Source: an uncultured Bacilli bacterium | GTDB lineage: Bacteria; Bacillota_I; Bacilli_A; RF39; UBA660 | Assembly (NCBI GenBank): GCA_934167885.1 | Contig: CAKPMB010000019.1 | Location: 1 to 21,057 of the forward strand | DNA length: 21,057 nucleotides | Direction of reading: 5' to 3' | Shown here: piece by piece, positions 15,560-21,057 of the stretch | How the letters are laid out: the number at the start of each line of letters is the position of its first letter | How positions within the stretch are numbered: the first letter of the stretch is position 1 | The notes under the pieces: model-generated | Told to the model about the DNA's origin: nothing | Databases searched by the model: none | Seen by the model: the letters and a program-made list of their open reading frames with translations, nothing else | Position numbers and translations under genes: made by a program

Positions 15560-16240
15560 TTATTCACCTTCCTCATCACAACATTTATCATCATGGTGAT
15601 GTTCATTAATTATTGAAACAGCATGCGACGTGCCAATTCTAGTTGCTCCTGCTTCAATCATCTTTAAAACATCACTTTCAGTTTTAATACCTCCACTTGC
15701 TTTAATCTCCAAAATATCATTCTTATTTTTATTAATTAATTCAACTACTCTAACAGTAGCACCTTCTCTATCAAAACCTGTGCTTGTTTTAATAAAATGA
15801 ACAAAAGTTTCATTGCATAATTTTGTCATTTTAATTATTTCTTCATCCGTTAATAAGCAAGTCTCTATAATAACCTTTAAGGTTTTACCATCAATGCTAT
15901 CACGAATTAATTCTATTTCATCTTTAATATATTCATAATCCTTATTTTTTAAAGCATTAATATTAATAACCATATCTATTTCATCAGCACCATTATGAAC
16001 AGCATCAATGGCTTCATATTGTTTAACTTCCTTTGTTTGATAGCCATTAGGAAAACCAACAACTGTGCATACAGAAACCGTGCTACCCTTTAAATATTCA
16101 CTAACAGCCTTAACATAATAAGGTGCAACACAAACCGCTTGAAAATGATACTTTAAAGCATCCTCACACAATTTAATAATGTCATCAACAGTCGCCGTCT
16201 TTGATAAATTCGTATAATCAATATAACTACTTAAATCCAT
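15560..16240 (-). CDS. deoC: deoxyribose-phosphate aldolase
   Basis: The 226-residue TIM-barrel enzyme splits 2-deoxyribose 5-phosphate to acetaldehyde and glyceraldehyde 3-phosphate in deoxynucleoside breakdown. The Schiff-base Lys151 is in FIKTSTGF, the proton-relay Lys180 in EIKASGGI, and Asp89 in ADEIDMVI. The length is normal except for an unusual end, HHHDDKCCDEEGE (residues 214-226), rich in His, Cys and acid residues. Part of that tail also encodes the tyrS SD. A good AGGAGG site precedes the ATG. It is the first gene behind a tyrosine T-box. No other deo gene is present in the window, so its link to tyrosine supply is unexplained. Confidence 0.95.
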   Translation of the reverse strand: MDLSSYIDYTNLSKTATVDDIIKLCEDALKYHFQAVCVAPYYVKAVSEYLKGSTVSVCTVVGFPNGYQTKEVKQYEAIDAVHNGADEIDMVININALKNKDYEYIKDEIELIRDSIDGKTLKVIIETCLLTDEEIIKMTKLCNETFVHFIKTSTGFDREGATVRVVELINKNKNDILEIKASGGIKTESDVLKMIEAGATRIGTSHAVSIINEHHHDDKCCDEEGE

Positions 16241-16448
16241 AATAATCCTCCTAATAAAAAAATTCTATCGTATAGGAGTGTATAAAACACGGTACCATCC
16301 TACTTCAATAGAATCTATTCTCAATATCTTAACGCGATTAACGATTTAACTCAGTCTATGTAACTTCAATAATACCCTTATTAGTTCACACCAGCCACTA
16401 ACTCTCTTAAAAGAAAATACTATCTAATATTAGACCTCTTCATTAATT
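16241..16448 (-). ncRNA. T-box leader with tyrosine specifier (UAC)
   Basis: On the minus strand the leader of about 200 nt ends in the T-box sequence AGGATGGTACCGTG (16288-16301). A terminator of ATTCTAT...GTAGGA with TCCTAT...ATAGAAT (16262-16314) and a T run follows. In stem I the base helix GGUCUA/UAGACU frames a loop whose 3' side reads GAAGUUACA. The UAC (16360-16362) sits just before the helix, where the specifier is expected, and it is a tyrosine codon, in line with tyrS in the operon. Uncharged tRNA-Tyr would pair here and at the T-box bulge to block termination. Confidence 0.92.
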
Positions 16449-16454
16449 AAGTAT

Positions 16455-16483
16455 ATATTAGCATATCAATTTTAAATTTTCAA
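16455..16483 (-). promoter_or_regulatory. sigma-A promoter of the T-box/deoC/tyrS operon
   Basis: On the minus strand TTGAAA (16478-16483), a 17-bp spacer ending in TGC and TAATAT (16455-16460). The -35 overlaps the last codons of the radical SAM gene. Confidence 0.75.
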
Positions 16484-17307
16484 GAATTTTTAACATCAAA
16501 TCTTCGACGAAAATTACACTTTCGACACAAATCACAAACTAAAACTCTTTTTTTAAAACCATCATTAATTTTTTTAAATAAATCACTATTAAGGACATCT
16601 TTTAAATCATCTTTATAAATATTCCCTAAATTGATAATACCATCACTATCTAGACAACAAGGCACAATTTCACCATTCGATAAGATGGCAATATGTGTTT
16701 TTGTTCCTAAACAATAACCACTCTTATCATCAATATTACCATCATTAGGCCATATAAATTCTTTATCTTTATCTAAATAGAGATTCTCTTTTATTTTAAC
16801 ATTATTTTTCAATAAAACATCATTAAAGAAAGATAATGGTAAATGATAATAAGCTATAATTTTTTCAATAGAAATGTTTGAACAATCATTTTGAATCCAT
16901 GTTCGATAAACTACTGGCATTCTTTTTCGTAATAATTCTACTACTTCAAAAATAGAATCAAAATAATCATCTTTTTTATTTTCACTATGCAATGATATAT
17001 TAATTTGTTTAATATTATGTTTCATTAAAGTATCACTCTGTTTCTTTAAAAGCGTTCCATTAGTAGTAATACGAACATTCATACTATTCTTATCACATAT
17101 TTCCAATATATCATTTAGTTTACTATGTAATAATGGTTCCCCTTTAACATGAAGATATATATTATTAGTATAATCTTTAATTTTTTCAATAACAATTTTA
17201 AATTCTTCAACACTCATTTCTTTTTTTGAACGTTTATCAATTGAACAGAAAGAACATCTTAAATTACAATAATTAGTTATTTCAACATATATCTTATTGA
17301 ATCTCAT
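16480..17307 (-). CDS. radical SAM protein with SPASM domain
   Basis: The 275-residue protein has the radical SAM cluster motif CNLRCSFC (cysteines near residues 14, 18 and 21), the HVKGEPLLH segment and TTNGTLL. In the C-terminal part are more cysteines in SPASM order (GYCLGTK, EIVPCCLD, then CDLCRKC). Such enzymes hold one SAM-cleaving [4Fe-4S] cluster and extra Fe-S clusters, and act in peptide or protein maturation. The family here is not specific enough to name a substrate, and no small precursor-peptide gene is seen nearby. Its ATG overlaps the uvrB stop (ATGA), so it is read in the uvrB operon. It may be a host-maintenance gene or an orphan maturase. Confidence 0.88.
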   Translation of the reverse strand: MRFNKIYVEITNYCNLRCSFCSIDKRSKKEMSVEEFKIVIEKIKDYTNNIYLHVKGEPLLHSKLNDILEICDKNSMNVRITTNGTLLKKQSDTLMKHNIKQINISLHSENKKDDYFDSIFEVVELLRKRMPVVYRTWIQNDCSNISIEKIIAYYHLPLSFFNDVLLKNNVKIKENLYLDKDKEFIWPNDGNIDDKSGYCLGTKTHIAILSNGEIVPCCLDSDGIINLGNIYKDDLKDVLNSDLFKKINDGFKKRVLVCDLCRKCNFRRRFDVKNS

Positions 17308-19256
17308 TTTTCACCTTTCAATTCAAAAAGAATATCTCTTAATTCCATAGCTCGTTCAAAATCTAAAGCCGAAGCGGCTTTACGCATTTCATCTTCAATT
17401 TTAGCGATATTAGCCATCTTTTCTTTTTTAGTTAATTTAACCTTTTCTTTCTTTTCACCAGTATCAATATTACTTATCAAATCTCTAATTTCTTTAATAA
17501 TTGTCTTAGGAACAATGCCATGTTCTTTATTGTATTCTTCTTGAATGCTACGACGACGTTTTGTTTCACTAATAGCATAATTCATACTATCAGTTATCTT
17601 ATCAGCATACATAATGACATGACCATTGGCATTTCTTGCACAACGACCAATTGTCTGAATAAGACTACGTCCACTACGTAAGAACCCTTCTTTATCAGCA
17701 TCTAAAATGGCAATTAAACTAACTTCAGGAATATCAATACCTTCACGTAATAAGTTTATACCAACTAAAACATCATACTTTCCAAGTCTTAAATCACGAA
17801 TAATACGTAATCTTTCTAAAGTTTTAATCTCTGTATGCAAATAAGCAACTTTAATATCTAATTGTTTTAAATAATTTGTTAATTCCTCTGCCATTCTGAT
17901 AGTTAAAGTTGTTATTAAAACTCTTTCATTCTTATCAATACGTTCGCGAATTTCTCCAACTAAGTTATCAATTTGACCTTCTGTCTTTCTAATTTCAATA
18001 GTTGGATCCAAAAGACCAGTTGGTCTAATGATCTGTTCAACACAATGATTATTAACAAGTTCTAATTCATAGTCGCCTGGCGTAGCGGATATATATATAA
18101 CTTGATTTAATTTCTTTTCAAATTCAGAGAACTTAAGTGGTCTATTATCTAGTGCACTTGGAAGACGAAAGCCAAAATCAACTAAATTCATTTTTCGTGC
18201 TCTATCCCCATTATACATTCCACGAACTTGAGGGATGGTTACATGACTTTCATCTACAACTAGTAGAAAATCTCTAGGAAAGAAATCTATTAATGTTGTA
18301 GGAGCCTCACCCTCATCTTTTAAAGCAAGATGGCGTGAATAATTTTCAACACCTCGACAAAAACCGGTTTCATTTAACATTTCCAAATCATATTTTGTGC
18401 GTTGTTCAATTCGTTCTGCTTCCAAAGGTTTGTTATTATCTAAAAAATACTTAATTCTATCATCTAACTCTTCTTCAATACGTCCAATAGCCTTTTTTAA
18501 CTTATCATCACTTGTTACGAAGTGACTAGCTGGGAAAATACTAACACTTTTTTTATTAGTAATAATAGCGCCAGTTATAGTATCAATTTCACTTATTCTA
18601 TCAATTTCATCCCCAAAAAACTCAATTCGCAAGCCGTGAGTATGTTCATTAGTAGGGATAATTTCAATAGTATCCCCTTTAACTCTAAAAGTTCCTCTTT
18701 TAAAATCCAAATCATTTCTTTCATAAAGCATGTCAACTAATTTTGCTAAAACTTTATTACGAGGATATGTATCATTAACATTCAACGTTAACATTTTATT
18801 ACGATATTCTTCTACTTCACCAATACCATATATACACGAAACAGATGCTACAACAATAACATCATTACTTGATAATAAAGCACTAGTCGCTCTATGACGA
18901 AGTTCATCAATTTCGTCATTAATAGATGCATCCTTTTCAATATAGGTATCACTTGAAGGAACATATGCTTCTGGTTGATAATAATCATAGTATGAGACAA
19001 AATATTCAACATGATTTTCTGGAAATAATTCTTTAAATTCACTATATAATTGACCTGCTAATGTTTTATTATGAGCAAGAACTAATGTTGGTTTATTAAC
19101 TTCTTTTATAACGTTTGCTATCGTAAATGTCTTTCCAGTTCCAGTCGCTCCTAGTAACACCTGGGCCTTCTTACCTTCATTTATACCATCGACCAACGCT
19201 TGAATGGCCTTTGGTTGATCACCATTCGGTTCAAATTTTGATACTAATTTAAACAT
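17304..19256 (-). CDS. uvrB: excinuclease ABC subunit B
   Basis: From the ATG at 19256 (GGAGG eight bases upstream) the protein is 650 residues, normal for UvrB. It begins FKLVSKFEPNGDQPKAI. It has the Walker A motif GATGTGKT (36-43), the beta-hairpin region SYYDYYQPEAYVP, VVDESHV, and helicase motifs through QTIGRCARN. A C-terminal UVR domain (EDEMRKAASALDFERAMELRD) contacts UvrC. UvrB checks damage handed over by UvrA and recruits UvrC for incision in nucleotide excision repair. uvrA is not next to it in the window. I found no clear CGAAC-N4-GTTCG LexA box in the upstream region. It is co-transcribed with the radical SAM gene by a 4-bp overlap. Confidence 0.98.
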   Translation of the reverse strand: MFKLVSKFEPNGDQPKAIQALVDGINEGKKAQVLLGATGTGKTFTIANVIKEVNKPTLVLAHNKTLAGQLYSEFKELFPENHVEYFVSYYDYYQPEAYVPSSDTYIEKDASINDEIDELRHRATSALLSSNDVIVVASVSCIYGIGEVEEYRNKMLTLNVNDTYPRNKVLAKLVDMLYERNDLDFKRGTFRVKGDTIEIIPTNEHTHGLRIEFFGDEIDRISEIDTITGAIITNKKSVSIFPASHFVTSDDKLKKAIGRIEEELDDRIKYFLDNNKPLEAERIEQRTKYDLEMLNETGFCRGVENYSRHLALKDEGEAPTTLIDFFPRDFLLVVDESHVTIPQVRGMYNGDRARKMNLVDFGFRLPSALDNRPLKFSEFEKKLNQVIYISATPGDYELELVNNHCVEQIIRPTGLLDPTIEIRKTEGQIDNLVGEIRERIDKNERVLITTLTIRMAEELTNYLKQLDIKVAYLHTEIKTLERLRIIRDLRLGKYDVLVGINLLREGIDIPEVSLIAILDADKEGFLRSGRSLIQTIGRCARNANGHVIMYADKITDSMNYAISETKRRRSIQEEYNKEHGIVPKTIIKEIRDLISNIDTGEKKEKVKLTKKEKMANIAKIEDEMRKAASALDFERAMELRDILFELKGEK

Positions 19257-19355
19257 AGACTTATCCTCCAATTCTTTACAAACTTAACGATTGAAATTAC
19301 AAATAATTTCATTTACATAGCAAAATGCCAAGTAACATTAATTTTTTCGTTGACT

Positions 19356-19384
19356 ATTTTATCATTTATACAACCAAAAAACAA
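19356..19384 (-). promoter_or_regulatory. sigma-A promoter of uvrB
   Basis: On the minus strand TTGTTT (19379-19384), a 17-bp spacer and TAAAAT (19356-19361) with a TGA extended -10. The -35 lies in the 3' arm of the terminator of the preceding fic gene. Confidence 0.65.
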
Positions 19385-19407
19385 GGAATTGAGATTTTTC
19401 CCTTGTT
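19374..19407 (-). terminator. terminator of the fic operon
   Basis: On the minus strand AACAAGGGAA and TTCCTTGTT form a stem with one bulged G, followed by a run of T. It lies about 60 bases past the fic stop codon. Confidence 0.75.
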
Positions 19408-19465
19408 ATATTATTTCCTAAATATGATTTAAAATGTAATAACCCATTGAATTTATAAATAATTA

Positions 19466-20062
19466 TTATCTACTCTTTTGTAAATTAATACGTGGAACTA
19501 ATGCTTTAGATAATTCATATCCCAATAATGATGGGTATTGATCATGATATATAGCACCAAGTAAAAAGTTTTCTTTATCTATTTTGGTATAATCAAGTTG
19601 ATATTGTGGAAATTTTGCCAAAACCAATTGTCTAATAAATTCTCTACAAGTTCGACCATTGCCTTCTCTAAAAGGATGAATTTTTATTAAAGCATAATAG
19701 TAATCTCCCAAATATAAACCTATAGAAAATGGATCATTCTTAACATTACGATTATTAAAATTATCAAATAAATTAGCAAGTAAGCCTTTAATGTTCTCAT
19801 TTTTTTCAAAACCAGTCACTTTAAACATGTCAACTTCACGATATTTACCAGCAAAATCATATATGTCTTCAAATAAAAAACGATTAATTGCACATAAATG
19901 TTTAGCATCAAAGTTACCAGGCATTCCATTAATATATAAATAGCTTAATTTTTCTACGACTATCTCAGTTTCTACTTCTTTTAATTCTTCTTCATTAACA
20001 ATGCCAAATTTATTTTTTAAAACTTCCGTTCCTTCCATCATGTAGTCTTTCCATTCCGCCAT
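19466..20062 (-). CDS. Fic family protein (probable AMP-transferase toxin)
   Basis: The 198-residue Fic-domain protein has the full active-site motif HPFREGNGRTCR, with the catalytic His129 and the later Arg140. It lacks a visible inhibitory helix of its own, as in class I Fic proteins, which are held by a separate small antitoxin. IYDFAGKYREVDMFK forms the usual flap region before it. Fic enzymes modify target-protein hydroxyls with AMP or other nucleotides; several class I members poison gyrase and topoisomerase IV. The target here is unknown. GGAGG lies nine bases before the ATG. The gene overlaps the end of the antitoxin-like gene by 53 bases, which suggests coupled translation. A promoter and terminator frame the pair as a unit. 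Confidence 0.9.
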   Translation of the reverse strand: MAEWKDYMMEGTEVLKNKFGIVNEEELKEVETEIVVEKLSYLYINGMPGNFDAKHLCAINRFLFEDIYDFAGKYREVDMFKVTGFEKNENIKGLLANLFDNFNNRNVKNDPFSIGLYLGDYYYALIKIHPFREGNGRTCREFIRQLVLAKFPQYQLDYTKIDKENFLLGAIYHDQYPSLLGYELSKALVPRINLQKSR

Positions 20063-20198
20063 TTATATTACCTCCCAATGATAAGACTTTCTTTTTTATA
20101 TTATCATTTTCTTTACTAAAGTTAATTTCTGGCTCTAAAGCAGTGCTTGCCATAGCTTGCTCAATAGCCTCCATTAATAATTCTTTATCTACTGCCAT
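20010..20198 (-). CDS. VbhA-like antitoxin of the Fic module
   Basis: The 62-residue protein lies just upstream of fic and overlaps it. Its helix AIEQAMASTALEPEINFS matches the VbhA pattern, where an inhibitory helix carries (S/T)xxxE(G/N) and its Glu blocks ATP in the Fic site. Here Ser18 and Glu22 fit the pattern, but the next residue is Pro, not Gly or Asn. The final part (GGNINGGMERLHDGRNGSFKK) overlaps the toxin frame and looks unlike a conserved domain. Gene order, overlap and the helix make it a likely antitoxin. The SD is weak. Certainty is moderate because the sequence is short. Confidence 0.65.
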   Translation of the reverse strand: MAVDKELLMEAIEQAMASTALEPEINFSKENDNIKKKVLSLGGNINGGMERLHDGRNGSFKK

Positions 20199-20220
20199 AC
20201 TACTACCCTACTACTATTTA

Positions 20221-20249
20221 ATTCTAACATTTATAAAATTAATATTCAA
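20221..20249 (-). promoter_or_regulatory. sigma-A promoter of the Fic module
   Basis: On the minus strand TTGAAT (20244-20249), a 17-bp spacer and TAGAAT (20221-20226) with a TGT extended -10. It lies about 20 bases upstream of the antitoxin-like gene. Confidence 0.7.
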
Positions 20250-20302
20250 CATTATTTAATTTAAATATATGGGCAATAACTATATTTAATATGTTAATAA
20301 AT

Positions 20303-20311
20303 CATAAACTA
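20303..20311 (+). promoter_or_regulatory. mother-cell sigma (sigma-K-like) -10 element for the collagen-like gene
   Basis: CATAAACTA matches the sigma-K -10 consensus CATANNNTA exactly, 18 bases before the start codon. The AC of the -35 is not at the expected distance, and a sigma-E reading is no better. Treat it as a hint only. Confidence 0.3.
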
Positions 20312-20329
20312 TTATGAGAGGAGTATAAT

Positions 20330-21057
20330 ATGAATGACAATATGAGCAATGATTGCTGCAATAAAAAGTGGCCTAAGCCATTAGTTCAACCAGTATATTA
20401 TGTTGGAGCAACAGGTCCAACAGGTCCTACAGGGCCAAGTGGTGGTCCTACTGGACCTACGGGACCTCAAGGCGCTACTGGACCTACGGGACCAACTGGA
20501 CCTCAAGGTGATGCTGGCGAAACAGGACCTACGGGACCTACAGGACCTACTGGACCTCAAGGCGATGCTGGCGAAACAGGCGCTACCGGACCTACAGGAC
20601 CAACTGGACCTCAAGGTGATACTGGCGAAACAGGTGCTACTGGACCTACTGGACCTACGGGACCTCAAGGCGATGCTGGTGAAACAGGTGCCACCGGACC
20701 TACTGGACCTACGGGACCTCAAGGTGATATAGGTGAAACAGGTGCTACTGGACCAACTGGACCTACTGGACCAACTGGACCTCAAGGCGATGCTGGTGAA
20801 ACAGGAGCTACCGGACCTACGGGACCAACTGGACCTCAAGGTGATATAGGTGAAACAGGTGCTACTGGACCAACTGGACCTACTGGACCAACTGGACCTC
20901 AAGGTGATGCTGGCGAAACAGGTGCTACCGGACCTACTGGACCTACGGGACCTCAAGGCGATGCTGGTGAAACAGGTGCCACCGGACCTACTGGACCTAC
21001 GGGACCTCAAGGCGATGCTGGTGAAACAGGTGCCACCGGACCTACTGGACCTACGGG
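20330..21057 (+). CDS. collagen-like GXY repeat protein, exosporium (BclA) type, cut by window end
   Basis: The frame starts at ATG 20330 with AGAGGAG six bases upstream and stays open to the window edge, so the C-terminal domain is not seen. A 25-residue start (MNDNMSNDCCNKKWPKPLVQ) with a CC pair leads into VYYVGATGPTGP and then over 200 residues of strict Gly-X-Y triplets. The dominant unit is GPTGPTGPQGDAGETGAT. In Bacillus and relatives such proteins form the hair-like nap of the exosporium or other surface filaments. The Thr in GPT triplets is a known type of glycosylation site in BclA. The GC content is much higher than that of its neighbours. The divergent Fic module lies behind it. 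Confidence 0.88.
   Translation, partial: MNDNMSNDCCNKKWPKPLVQPVYYVGATGPTGPTGPSGGPTGPTGPQGATGPTGPTGPQGDAGETGPTGPTGPTGPQGDAGETGATGPTGPTGPQGDTGETGATGPTGPTGPQGDAGETGATGPTGPTGPQGDIGETGATGPTGPTGPTGPQGDAGETGATGPTGPTGPQGDIGETGATGPTGPTGPTGPQGDAGETGATGPTGPTGPQGDAGETGATGPTGPTGPQGDAGETGATGPTGPT
20439..21057 (+). repeat. collagen-coding tandem repeats with 54-bp and 117-bp periods
   Basis: The basic unit is 54 bp (18 residues, six triplets). Two adjoining blocks starting at GGTGATATAGG (20723 and 20840) repeat with a 117-bp period (39 residues) and are nearly identical. This shows recent duplication of a two-unit block with one added GPT triplet. Such arrays change length often. Confidence 0.85.

Noticed and set aside
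17304..19256. Mycoplasma-type code with TGA as Trp
   Set aside because: TGA ends uvrB and Trp is encoded by TGG in the conserved proteins, so the standard code holds.
19272..19440. LexA/DinR box before uvrB
   Set aside because: No CGAAC-N4-GTTCG-like sequence was found by eye.
20381..21010. Long minus-strand Ser/Arg-rich open frame opposite the collagen repeats
   Set aside because: It is the mirror of a GXY repeat array with no SD or homology; the + strand reading is a clear collagen-like protein.
20439..21057. CRISPR array suggested by regular repeats
   Set aside because: There are no unique spacers; the repeats are coding and keep the Gly-X-Y frame.

Overview
The window looks like a chromosomal segment of a low-GC, endospore-forming Firmicute (Bacilli, possibly the Erysipelotrichia/Mollicutes side). 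The evidence is strong A+T richness, Shine-Dalgarno sites of the GGAGG type, TGA used as a stop, an alpha/beta SASP gene, a collagen-like exosporium-type gene, EzrA, a T-box leader and an S4 leader. The order SASP-thiI-nifS-ezrA-rpsD-tyrS matches, from memory, the Bacillus subtilis order sspA-thiI-nifZ-(braB)-ezrA-(hisJ)-rpsD-tyrS. The genus cannot be fixed from the sequence alone.

Layout. 1-712: 5' end of a 16S rRNA gene reading left, with a boxB/boxA leader and three promoters about 101 bp apart. 931-1482: a DUF402 (Ntdp-like) phosphatase. 1793-5913: a DacF-type D-Ala-D-Ala carboxypeptidase gene split in two by a 2,963-bp element that carries a large serine recombinase, a 65-aa protein and a PHP-domain phosphoesterase. 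6075-8712: SASP, thiI and its cysteine desulfurase. 8842-10254: a polytopic membrane protein on the + strand. 10279-12845: divergent ezrA and rpsD, the latter behind an S4-type leader. 12927-14249: a membrane-anchored propeller-like protein. 14326-16483: a tyrosine T-box operon, deoC-tyrS. 16480-19256: uvrB overlapping a radical SAM/SPASM gene. 19466-20198: a Fic toxin with a VbhA-like antitoxin. 20330 to the end: a collagen-like GXY repeat gene, cut by the window edge.

The most striking feature is the element inside dacF. Both junctions share the 9-bp core CATCATTAG (+ strand). Joining the outer halves restores an in-frame 385-aa enzyme with SxxK, SxN and KTG all present. As it stands, the KTG box lies on a separate fragment. 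The rebuilt attB and attP each have inverted arms centred on the same dinucleotide, as expected for a serine integrase. Because the host gene resembles a spore-cortex carboxypeptidase and the neighbourhood is sporulation-related, this could be a very small counterpart of the sigK 'skin' type of developmentally excised element. The excision and its timing are inference.

Regulation visible in the sequence includes good sigma-A promoters, several with extended -10 boxes, a T-box with a UAC specifier, a long-range-paired S4 leader, a hairpin that hides the SASP ribosome binding site in read-through transcripts, and clear intrinsic terminators after most units.
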